Source: Peribacillus sp. FSL P2-0133 (GTDB lineage: Bacteria > Bacillota > Bacilli > Bacillales > DSM-1321). Taken from it: a stretch of 64,000 bases of DNA. Below, one piece after another: positions 1-6,990 of this stretch (its first letter is position 1; each line of letters starts with the position of its first letter). A program made the translations under genes and the position numbers. The DNA lies in NCBI RefSeq assembly GCF_037975445.1, contig NZ_CP150254.1, positions 1,734,001 to 1,798,000 on the forward strand, given 5' to 3'. The notes under the pieces are model-generated. The model saw only the letters and a program-made list of their open reading frames with translations. It searched no databases and was not told where the DNA came from.

Positions 1-138
1 TCATTGGAAATGTCCAACGTGGATTTATCCGAAGAGTTTACTGAAATGATCGTTGCACAACGTGGTTTCCAGTCGAACTCCAGGATCATCACGACGTCGG
101 ATGAAATTTTACAGGAATTGGTTAACTTAAAACGATAG
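1..138 (+). CDS. flgG: Flagellar hook/rod protein, C-terminal end (partial)
   Basis: The open frame runs in from the left edge and ends at TAG 136-138, leaving 45 residues. The visible end contains the run [15 protein letters not shown] followed by [10 protein letters not shown] and a final [14 protein letters not shown], the conserved C-terminal helix shared by FlgE, FlgG and FlgF, which packs into the inner core of the hook or distal rod. In B. subtilis the gene directly before swrD and fliL is the one called flgG (historically flgE, the hook protein), so synteny gives the symbol. The fragment alone cannot separate hook from distal rod protein. The 21-bp gap to the next gene carries a strong purine-rich Shine-Dalgarno tract and the start of a hairpin. 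Confidence 0.85.
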   Translation, partial: SLEMSNVDLSEEFTEMIVAQRGFQSNSRIITTSDEILQELVNLKR

Positions 139-150
139 GTTAAGGGAGGG

Positions 151-179
151 AGGAGCCAGGTGCTTTTGCTCTGGCTCCT
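151..179 (+). other. Perfect hairpin overlapping the swrD ribosome binding site
   Basis: AGGAGCCAG (151-159) is exactly complementary to CTGGCTCCT (171-179) around an 11-nt loop. No U-tract follows, so it is not an intrinsic terminator. The GGGAGG purine tract (145-150) lies immediately 5' of the stem, and a GTG (160-162) opens the loop. Folding would hide the GTG and place the purine tract 7 nt from ATT 187, where the conserved SwrD sequence begins. Confidence 0.75.
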
Positions 180-402
180 AAATATCATTATCAAAGTCAC
201 AAGGCTCAATGGAAAATGCTTTCATATCAATGCATTGTACATAGACACAGTCGAGTCATTGCCAGATACGACCATTACTTTTACAAATGGTAAGAAAATC
301 GTTGTGCTAGAGAAGGAAGAGGAACTGGTTGGAGCTATTATACAATTTTACCGTACCGTTAATATTCTCGGTCTTCGTAAGGATGTGGAGGAAAGTTCAT
401 GA
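160..402 (+). CDS. swrD: FlbD-family swarming motility protein SwrD
   Basis: This small protein carries the FlbD/SwrD core: IKVTRLNGK, then the sequence around NALYIDTVESLPDTTI, then TNGKKIVV. The family is about 70 residues and cytoplasmic. In B. subtilis SwrD supports flagellar motor power needed for swarming, and the gene lies between flgG and fliL as here. The start is unclear. GTG 160 has a good ribosome binding site but adds nine hydrophobic residues (MLLLWLLNI) before the family start. ATT 187 would give a normal 71-residue protein and is reached if the preceding hairpin is bridged. The 3' end overlaps fliL by 4 bp (ATGA), indicating translational coupling. Identity is secure; the N-terminus is not. 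Confidence 0.85.
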   Translation: MLLLWLLNIIIKVTRLNGKCFHINALYIDTVESLPDTTITFTNGKKIVVLEKEEELVGAIIQFYRTVNILGLRKDVEESS

Positions 403-827
403 AAAAAAACCTAATGACTATTATGTTGATTATACTCGTGGCTATAACGCTTGTAGGTGTCATAGCGGTCGTGGTTGTGACAAAGTTATCTGATCCCACA
501 TCTGCCGAAGATAAACCTAGCATTGACGAAATTGTCAAATCATCCGTTGAGATTCCTGAAATTACTACGAATCTTGCCGGCAATGATTATATCAAAATCT
601 CATTTATGTTCCAAACTGAAAGCAAAAAAGCGAAAGAAGAGTTGGAAAAAAGAAATTTTCAAGTGAAAAATATAATTATTACCGAACTATCCGAAATGAA
701 AGCGGAAGAGTTAACCGGTAAAAAAGGCAAGGAAAAGCTTCAAGAAGCTTTAAAAACTAGAATGAATGAATTAATGGAAGAAGGAAAAGTTGAAAAGGTT
801 TATATTACTTCCTCGATTCTGCAATAA
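399..827 (+). CDS. fliL: Flagellar basal body-associated protein FliL
   Basis: FliL is a single-pass inner-membrane protein that surrounds the stator units of the flagellar motor and supports torque. The 142-residue product has the expected layout: a short cytoplasmic N-terminus (MKKN), one hydrophobic segment at about residues 5-28, then an extracytoplasmic domain rich in Lys and Glu. The end, VEKVYITSSILQ, resembles the conserved FliL C-terminal strand. The ATG overlaps the swrD stop. A 52-bp gap with a GGAGG site follows before fliM. Length matches the Bacillus family (about 140 residues). Confidence 0.95.
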   Translation: MKKNLMTIMLIILVAITLVGVIAVVVVTKLSDPTSAEDKPSIDEIVKSSVEIPEITTNLAGNDYIKISFMFQTESKKAKEELEKRNFQVKNIIITELSEMKAEELTGKKGKEKLQEALKTRMNELMEEGKVEKVYITSSILQ

Positions 828-879
828 GAACATCCTTGCTTCATTAAATAAGAAGGGGAAGCTTTGGAGGTGAGTGTTA

Positions 880-1878
880 ATGTCCGGGGAAATATTATCG
901 CAAAATGAAATAGATGCACTGTTATCGGCCATTTCCACAGGTGAAATGGATGCAGATGATTTAAAAAAAGAAGAAGTAGAAAAAAGAGTGAAAGTTTACG
1001 ACTTTAAAAGGGCGCTTCGGTTTTCAAAGGACCAAATCCGCAGTTTGACTAGAATACACGAGAACTTTGCGAGGCTGCTGACCACATACTTTTCTGCTCA
1101 ACTTAGAACCTATGTCCAAATATCCGTTGCTTCGGCAGATCAAATACCATACGAAGAGTTTATCCGATCAATTCCAAAAATGACCATCATGAATGTTTTT
1201 GAGGTACCGCCCTTGGATGGCCGAATCATTCTTGAGGTCAACCCGAATATCGCCTATTCCATGATGGATCGTGTTTTGGGCGGGCGGGGCATAAGCGTGA
1301 ATAAGGTAGATAGTTTAACCGAAATAGAAACGAAAATCATGTCGAATTTATTCGAGAAGGCTTTTGAAAATTTACAGGAGGCTTGGGGAACGATTGTTGA
1401 AATCGAACCGGTAATGACAGAGTTCGAGGTGAATCCACAATTTCTGCAACTGGTTTCACCCAACGATACTGTTGTGGTCATTTCCTTGAATACACAAATC
1501 GGAGAAACGAGCGGAATGATTAATGTTTGCATTCCTCACGTCGTATTGGAACCAATCATACCAAAGTTATCCGCTCATTATTGGATGGAAAATTCCCAAA
1601 AGGAAAAAATTCCAGAGGAAATCATGATTTTGGAAAAGCGTATCCGAAACGCAGATCTTCCCATTATTTCCGAACTTGGTTCTACGGATATCACCATCCA
1701 CGACTTTTTGCTGCTTGATGTTGGCGATGTCATCGATTTGAATAAGGCAATCGATGAACCTTTGACGATTACAATTGGGGGGATCCCAAAATACAGTGGG
1801 CAGCCAGGAAAAGTAGGAAAAAAACATGCTATCCAGATTCTTGATATTTTGAAAGGGGGAGACGAAGATGGTAAGTGA
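880..1878 (+). CDS. fliM: Flagellar motor switch protein FliM
   Basis: FliM is the C-ring switch protein that binds phosphorylated CheY and controls rotation direction. The 332-residue product begins with the CheY-P binding peptide ILSQNEIDALLSAI, followed by the CheC-like middle domain (about residues 45-230) and a C-terminal FliN-like SpoA domain (about 250-325). ATG 880 was chosen over GTG 874 because the GGAGG at 866-870 is 9 nt from the ATG and too close to the GTG, and because MSGEILSQ is the family start. The 3' end overlaps fliY by 11 bp, suggesting coupled translation of the two C-ring proteins. Length equals that of B. subtilis FliM. Confidence 0.98.
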   Translation: MSGEILSQNEIDALLSAISTGEMDADDLKKEEVEKRVKVYDFKRALRFSKDQIRSLTRIHENFARLLTTYFSAQLRTYVQISVASADQIPYEEFIRSIPKMTIMNVFEVPPLDGRIILEVNPNIAYSMMDRVLGGRGISVNKVDSLTEIETKIMSNLFEKAFENLQEAWGTIVEIEPVMTEFEVNPQFLQLVSPNDTVVVISLNTQIGETSGMINVCIPHVVLEPIIPKLSAHYWMENSQKEKIPEEIMILEKRIRNADLPIISELGSTDITIHDFLLLDVGDVIDLNKAIDEPLTITIGGIPKYSGQPGKVGKKHAIQILDILKGGDEDGK

Positions 1879-3085
1879 TGGAATGCTTTCACAAGACGAG
1901 ATAGATGCCCTTTTAAAAGGTACAAGTGATATAGAGGATGAGGTGTTCCCTCTCTCGATTGACGATTATTTATCAATGATGGAACTCGACGCTCTCGGTG
2001 AAATTGGTAATATCTCCTTCGGAAGCTCGGCCACTGCCCTATCCACTTTGTTGAATCAGAAAGTGGATATCACCACCCCGACGGTTACTTTAATTGAAAG
2101 GGGACATATCGCGGAAGAATTCCCGCATCCGTATGTAGCGATTCAAGTGCAATATACAGAAGGTTTTTCAGGTATAAATATGCTGGTCATCAAGCAGAGC
2201 GATGCTGCTATCATTGCAGATTTGATGCTTGGCGGAGATGGGGAGAATCCTTCTGACCTGCTTGGGGAAATTCAATTGAGTGCTGTTCAGGAAGCAATGA
2301 ACCAAATGATGGGTTCTGCTGCGACATCCATGTCGACCATTTTCAGTAAAAAAGTGGATATTTCTCCACCTAGCATAGACTTACTTAATTTTTTAAACGG
2401 TGTAGGTGAAAATGCGATACCTGACGAGGATTTATTTGCAAAAATCTCGTTCCGCCTCCGTGTCGGCAACTTAATTGATTCCAGTATTATGCAATTGTTA
2501 CCATTAGAGTTTGCTAAAGGCTTAGTTTCTGAATTATTAAATGGGACGAGCGAAAGCGAACCTACCGATATTAAAACGCAAAAAGTACTAAGTGATCCAG
2601 TAACAAACATTCCAAATCAGGAGCCTGCATCATTCCAGGACACCAGGTCAGATCGATCGGCAAACGAAATTTATGGACAAAGCGGTCACCAAACCCAACC
2701 TGCGAACCAAATGCAGAATGTTCCACAACATTTTGGAGTTTCATCCGTACCAACAGGACAGCCGGTAAATGTTCAGCCTGCCAGTTTCACTAGTTTTCAG
2801 CCTTACCAGCTTCAGGAGTCTGAAACGAAAAATCTCAGCATGCTGATGGATATCCCTTTGCAAGTAACTGTGGAGCTTGGAAGAACGAAACGCTCCGTCA
2901 AGGATATTTTGGAGCTGTCCTCTGGATCGATCATTGAATTGGATAAATTAGCAGGAGAGCCAGTGGATATCCTGGTAAACAGCCGCTTGATAGCAAAAGG
3001 TGAGGTAGTGGTAATTGATGAAAACTTTGGGGTACGTGTTACGGATATCATGAGTCAAAGTGAACGATTAAATAAAATAAGATAA
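1868..3085 (+). CDS. fliY: Flagellar switch protein / CheY-P phosphatase FliY
   Basis: FliY replaces FliN in Bacillus and also dephosphorylates CheY-P. The 405-residue product shows an N-terminal CheY-P binding peptide (MLSQDEIDALLKG, like FliM), a CheC-type phosphatase domain with two D/E-x3-E-x2-N motifs (around ELDALGEIGNISFG and VQEAMNQMMGSA), and a C-terminal SpoA/FliN domain starting near residue 320 (MLMDIPLQVTVELGRTKRSV). A Gln/Pro/Ser-rich linker of about 80 residues (roughly 235-315) joins the two parts. It follows fliM with an 11-bp overlap and precedes cheY by 17 bp, so the motor target, phosphatase and response regulator are made together. Confidence 0.97.
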   Translation: MVSDGMLSQDEIDALLKGTSDIEDEVFPLSIDDYLSMMELDALGEIGNISFGSSATALSTLLNQKVDITTPTVTLIERGHIAEEFPHPYVAIQVQYTEGFSGINMLVIKQSDAAIIADLMLGGDGENPSDLLGEIQLSAVQEAMNQMMGSAATSMSTIFSKKVDISPPSIDLLNFLNGVGENAIPDEDLFAKISFRLRVGNLIDSSIMQLLPLEFAKGLVSELLNGTSESEPTDIKTQKVLSDPVTNIPNQEPASFQDTRSDRSANEIYGQSGHQTQPANQMQNVPQHFGVSSVPTGQPVNVQPASFTSFQPYQLQESETKNLSMLMDIPLQVTVELGRTKRSVKDILELSSGSIIELDKLAGEPVDILVNSRLIAKGEVVVIDENFGVRVTDIMSQSERLNKIR

Positions 3086-3102
3086 TTTGGGGGACGAGAA
3101 TA

Positions 3103-3465
3103 ATGGCTAATAGAATTTTAATTGTGGACGATGCAGCATTTATGAGAATGATGATAAAGGATATCCTTTCTAAAAATGGTTTTGAAATAGTCGGGGAAGC
3201 AGCAGATGGCGCCCAAGCAGTGGAAAAATATAAAGAAACCCATCCGGATCTTGTAACGATGGATATTACAATGCCTGAAATGGATGGGATTACAGCGTTA
3301 AAGGAAATTAAAAAGGTAAATCCTCAAGCTAAGGTCATTATGTGTTCTGCGATGGGGCAGCAAGCCATGGTCATTGATGCGATCCAGGCGGGTGCAAAAG
3401 ACTTTATCGTGAAGCCATTCCAGGCAGACCGGGTATTGGAAGCCATAAATAAAGCATTAAGTTAA
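3103..3465 (+). CDS. cheY: Chemotaxis response regulator CheY
   Basis: This is a stand-alone 120-residue receiver domain with every expected residue: acidic pair D9-D10 in LIVDD, phospho-acceptor D54 in VTMDITMPEMDG, switch Ser82 in MCSAM, and Lys104 in VKPF. CheA phosphorylates it, and CheY-P binds FliM/FliY at the motor. In B. subtilis CheY-P promotes counterclockwise rotation (smooth swimming), the reverse of E. coli. The GGGG-containing site at 3089-3093 precedes ATG 3103. It sits between fliY, whose product is its phosphatase, and the export genes. Confidence 0.98.
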   Translation: MANRILIVDDAAFMRMMIKDILSKNGFEIVGEAADGAQAVEKYKETHPDLVTMDITMPEMDGITALKEIKKVNPQAKVIMCSAMGQQAMVIDAIQAGAKDFIVKPFQADRVLEAINKALS

Positions 3466-3480
3466 GAGGGTGTCTTCATA

Positions 3481-4140
3481 TTGTTTTTAATTAAAAAATG
3501 GCTTCAGGTCTCACTGTTGATAGCAGTATTCTTCTCTGGGGCCATACAGGCCCATGCGGAAGACCATGATAAAACAGTGAAGGATGTTTATGAGCAGCCA
3601 GATGATTTAAAGGTGGATAAAGATGAATCAATAGACTCGAAAACTACCGAACAGGCTTCTAATCCTGACAAAGTGGGGATAACCGTTTGGGAGTTTCTGA
3701 GGATGATATTTGCTACTATTTTTGTTGTGGCCCTTCTATATATCCTATTGAAATTCATCAATAAAAAAAATAAATCGTATCAAAAGGCAAATTCAGTGGA
3801 GAATTTAGGCGGTACGGGCCTTGGGGCAAATCGTTCAGTCCAGCTTGTTAAAGTAGGCGGGCGAATATTGGTGATCGGGGTTGGCGAAAATATTCAGCTC
3901 TTGAAAGAAATAGATGATCCCGAGGAATATGAACAGCTTTTGAAAGATCACAACGATAAGATCGATCAAATGATCCAGCCTGGGGAATTTGCCATGAAGT
4001 TGAAAAATAAGTGGTTGAAGAAAAGCGAATCCGAAACTGCCAGTTTCTCTGCAGAGTTCAAAAATCAACTTGATCAAATGTCCGATAGCAGGAAAAGGCT
4101 GTTAAATGAGCTTGGTAGGAAAGGAAGAGACAATGAATGA
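3481..4140 (+). CDS. fliZ: Flagellar export apparatus protein FliO (FliZ in Bacillus)
   Basis: The 219-residue product has a cleavable-looking signal sequence (about residues 1-25, ending AHAED), a charged extracytoplasmic stretch, one membrane segment at about residues 66-88 (FLRMIFATIFVVALLYILL), and a cytoplasmic domain with the FliO-like run RSVQLVKVGGRILVIGVGEN. FliO assists assembly of the FliP-FliQ-FliR export gate. The start is TTG 3481, served by GAGGGTG at about 3466-3472. The end overlaps fliP by 4 bp. In Bacillus this gene is called fliZ and is unrelated to enterobacterial FliZ. Confidence 0.92.
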   Translation: MFLIKKWLQVSLLIAVFFSGAIQAHAEDHDKTVKDVYEQPDDLKVDKDESIDSKTTEQASNPDKVGITVWEFLRMIFATIFVVALLYILLKFINKKNKSYQKANSVENLGGTGLGANRSVQLVKVGGRILVIGVGENIQLLKEIDDPEEYEQLLKDHNDKIDQMIQPGEFAMKLKNKWLKKSESETASFSAEFKNQLDQMSDSRKRLLNELGRKGRDNE

Positions 4141-4802
4141 ATGAGTTCATGGAGTTTTTTAATAACAGTGATCCCACTAATGTCTCTACTTCCGTAAAAC
4201 TTGTTCTTCTAATGACTGTCTTATCGCTGGCTCCAAGCATATTGATCTTGATGACCTGTTTTACAAGAATCATCATTGTCCTGAGCTTTGTGAGAACATC
4301 GCTAGCCACCCAGCAGATGCCGCCGAACCAGGTGCTGGTCGGCCTGACACTTTTCATGACTTTCTTCATAATGGCACCGACTTTTCAGGAAGTGAATGAA
4401 AAGGCATTAACCCCGTTATTTAATGAAGAGATAGATTTAGAAGAGGCATATGTACAGGCCTCGATACCATTTAAGGAATTCATGAGTGCCCATACAAGGC
4501 AAAAGGATCTGGCGTTATTCTTGGAGTATGCCAAGGTGGATAAGCCGGAAACGATACAGGACATACCCTTGACTGCCTTTGTACCAGCTTTTGCTATCAG
4601 TGAAATCAAAACGGCTTTTCAAATAGGTTTTATGATTTTCATTCCATTTTTGGTTATCGATATGGTCGTTGCAAGTGTCCTGATGTCGATGGGGATGATG
4701 ATGTTGCCCCCAGTCATGATTTCCCTGCCATTTAAAATCCTCCTTTTCATTCTTGTTGACGGATGGTATTTAGTAGTGAAGTCTTTATTACAGAGTTTTT
4801 AA
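4137..4802 (+). CDS. fliP: Flagellar export gate protein FliP
   Basis: FliP forms the pentameric core of the type III export gate with FliQ and FliR. The 221-residue product shows the typical signatures LSLAPSILILMTCFTRI and FVRTSLATQQMPPNQVLVGL, with further membrane segments near residues 60-80, 160-185 and 190-215 and the conserved C-terminal MMLPPVMISLPFKILLFILVDGW. There is no clear cleavable signal peptide. ATG 4137 overlaps the fliZ stop; AAGGAAG lies 9 nt upstream. Length and motifs are normal for Bacillus. Confidence 0.98.
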   Translation: MNEFMEFFNNSDPTNVSTSVKLVLLMTVLSLAPSILILMTCFTRIIIVLSFVRTSLATQQMPPNQVLVGLTLFMTFFIMAPTFQEVNEKALTPLFNEEIDLEEAYVQASIPFKEFMSAHTRQKDLALFLEYAKVDKPETIQDIPLTAFVPAFAISEIKTAFQIGFMIFIPFLVIDMVVASVLMSMGMMMLPPVMISLPFKILLFILVDGWYLVVKSLLQSF

Positions 4803-4816
4803 GCAGGTGAGAGAAT

Positions 4817-5086
4817 ATGAGTGCAGAGCTTGTTATTGATATAGCAGAAAAAGGAATTTATATGGTATTGATCATCGCTGGTCCATTGATGGTAATCGCT
4901 CTTATTGTAGGACTGCTAGTAAGCATCTTTCAGGCGACTACACAGATTCAGGAACAAACCTTGGCATTTGTTCCAAAAATCGTCGCAGTCTTATTGGGAC
5001 TCATTTTGTTGGCTCCATGGATGCTGAGCCACCTATTATCATATGTAAATGAAATATTCGGTAATCTGAATCGATTTGTAGGGTAG
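4817..5086 (+). CDS. fliQ: Flagellar export gate protein FliQ
   Basis: This 89-residue protein has two long hydrophobic helices (about residues 14-38 and 51-75) joined by the conserved polar segment FQATTQIQEQTLAFVPKIVA. Four FliQ copies wrap the FliP-FliR core of the export gate. An AGGTGAGAG site precedes ATG 4817. fliR begins 3 bp after the stop. Size and sequence are typical. Confidence 0.98.
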   Translation: MSAELVIDIAEKGIYMVLIIAGPLMVIALIVGLLVSIFQATTQIQEQTLAFVPKIVAVLLGLILLAPWMLSHLLSYVNEIFGNLNRFVG

Positions 5087-5089
5087 GGC

Positions 5090-5866
5090 ATGGAGGAACT
5101 TTTTCCGCACTTTCCCGCCTTTTTATTAATTGTGGTACGGGTCACTACGTTTTTCGTGGCCATGCCGATTTTTTCGTACCGTTCAATACCGGTACAACAT
5201 CGGGTAGGGCTTGGGATTTTCCTTGCCTGGATCATGTACTACACCATCGATGCTCCGGTTCTGGAATTGGATGTCACATTTTATTTATTGATCATGAAGG
5301 AAGCGCTGGTTGGGCTTTTCATCGGGTTTGCAGCTTATATGATTTTTTCAGCCGTTCAAATCGCTGGTGGATTGATTGATTTTCAAATGGGTTTTTCAAT
5401 TGCGAATGTCATCGATCCCCAAACGGGGGCACAAAGCCCATTGATGGGACAATACCTTTATACAATCGCTTTATTATTCCTATTGAGTACCAACGGCCAC
5501 CATTTGCTTTTGGATGGAATTTTTTATAGTTATCAGTTCATTCCGATTGACCAATTATTTGTACCATTCGGAGATCATACACTGATAGAATATTTGGCCA
5601 AAACTTTCAGCAAAGCTTTCATGATTGCTTTTCAAATGTCCATACCTGTAGTGGGAAGCATTTTTTTAGTGGATGTCACGTTAGGGATCCTTGCCAGGAC
5701 GGTCCCTCAATTAAATGTGTTCGTTGTCGGGATTCCAGTGAAAATCATTGCCGGCTTAGCGGTTATCATACTGGTAATGGGGATGATGATGACAGTTGTC
5801 ACACAACTCTTCAATTTCTTACTTTTGACAATGCGTCAACTAATGCAGTTGATTGGAGGCGTTTGA
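5090..5866 (+). CDS. fliR: Flagellar export gate protein FliR
   Basis: FliR is the single-copy component that closes the FliP5FliQ4FliR1 export gate. The 258-residue product is very hydrophobic, with about six membrane segments, and contains the family signature GGLIDFQMGFSIANVIDPQ near the centre and a C-terminal hydrophobic end (MGMMMTVVTQLFNFLLLTM). ATG 5090 is 3 bp after fliQ with a weak purine-rich site within the fliQ end, so translation is probably coupled. A GGAGG near its 3' end (5855-5859) serves flhB. Confidence 0.97.
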   Translation: MEELFPHFPAFLLIVVRVTTFFVAMPIFSYRSIPVQHRVGLGIFLAWIMYYTIDAPVLELDVTFYLLIMKEALVGLFIGFAAYMIFSAVQIAGGLIDFQMGFSIANVIDPQTGAQSPLMGQYLYTIALLFLLSTNGHHLLLDGIFYSYQFIPIDQLFVPFGDHTLIEYLAKTFSKAFMIAFQMSIPVVGSIFLVDVTLGILARTVPQLNVFVVGIPVKIIAGLAVIILVMGMMMTVVTQLFNFLLLTMRQLMQLIGGV

Positions 5867-5867
5867 T

Positions 5868-6950
5868 ATGGAGAGTTTTCAGCTGGATTTACAGTTTTTC
5901 GCTGGAGAGAAGACCGAAAAGGCGACTCCAAAAAAACGTCAGGATTCGAAGAAAAAAGGTCAGGTGGCAAAAAGTCAGGATGTAAATACCTCTGTGAATT
6001 TAATTGCGGTGTTTTCTGTGCTATTGCTTATGGGACCATACATGTATAATCATCTGCGCGGTCTCATGAAAGAATACCTGCAACATTTTACCTTGTCTGG
6101 ATTCAGCGAGGAGAATATGCAAATTATCATGATTGAGGTTTTAAAGGAGATGGGCCTTATCCTAGGACCAGTTTTCGCAGCAGCGATAGTGGCTGGGATA
6201 TTGGCTAATGTCATGCAAATCGGGTTTTTGTTTTCGACTGAATCCATTCAGTTCAAACTTGATAAATTGGATCCCATTAAAGGATTCAAACGTATTTTTT
6301 CAATGAGGGCCATTGTTGAATTATTGAAATCCATTCTTAAAATATCATTTGTTGGTTTTGTTGCCTTTTATGTACTATGGCAGCGCATGGACGAGATTAT
6401 GATTTTATCACAGATTTCTGTGGAAGAAGCGATGGCAACATTGGCGGATATTACGATTAAAGTGGGATTTTATGCTGCCGTGGCTTTATTGTTCATTGCT
6501 CTATTAGACTATTTGTACCAAAAATATGACTTTGAAAAAAACATCCGGATGTCCAAACAGGATATTAAGGATGAGTATAAAAATTCCGAAGGGGACCCGC
6601 TCATCAAATCCAAGATAAAGCAAAAGCAAAGGCAGATGGCCGCTCAAAGAATGATGCAGGAAATTCCCAATGCGGATGTCGTCATCACTAACCCGACGCA
6701 TTTTGCTATTGCTTTAAAATATGATGAAGAAAAAGCTGAAGCTCCGTACGTAGTGGCGAAGGGCGTTGATTTTGTTGCTCAGAAAATTAAATTCATTGCT
6801 AAAGAAAACGATGTGGTCATGGTGGAAAATCGGCCTTTGGCCAGGTCTTTATATGATCAAGCTGAATTAGGCCAGGCGATACCTGAAGAGTTCTTTAAGG
6901 CGGTCGCTGAAATACTGGCCTTTGTATATAAAACCAAAGGTAAACTGTAA
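5868..6950 (+). CDS. flhB: Flagellar export switch protein FlhB
   Basis: FlhB switches the export apparatus from rod/hook to filament substrates. The product from ATG 5868 has 360 residues, equal to B. subtilis FlhB. It has a basic N-terminus (EKTEKATPKKRQDSKKKGQV), four membrane segments between about residues 30 and 210, and the autocleavage motif NPTH in VVITNPTHFAIALKY near residue 275. ATG 5868 is preferred over an in-frame upstream start because GGAGG at 5855-5859 is 8 nt before it. The start is one base after the fliR stop. A 40-bp gap separates it from flhA. Confidence 0.98.
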   Translation: MESFQLDLQFFAGEKTEKATPKKRQDSKKKGQVAKSQDVNTSVNLIAVFSVLLLMGPYMYNHLRGLMKEYLQHFTLSGFSEENMQIIMIEVLKEMGLILGPVFAAAIVAGILANVMQIGFLFSTESIQFKLDKLDPIKGFKRIFSMRAIVELLKSILKISFVGFVAFYVLWQRMDEIMILSQISVEEAMATLADITIKVGFYAAVALLFIALLDYLYQKYDFEKNIRMSKQDIKDEYKNSEGDPLIKSKIKQKQRQMAAQRMMQEIPNADVVITNPTHFAIALKYDEEKAEAPYVVAKGVDFVAQKIKFIAKENDVVMVENRPLARSLYDQAELGQAIPEEFFKAVAEILAFVYKTKGKL

Positions 6951-6990
6951 AGAAGTAATAGGGTAACCCGCTAGTTAGGAGAGAAAAAAC

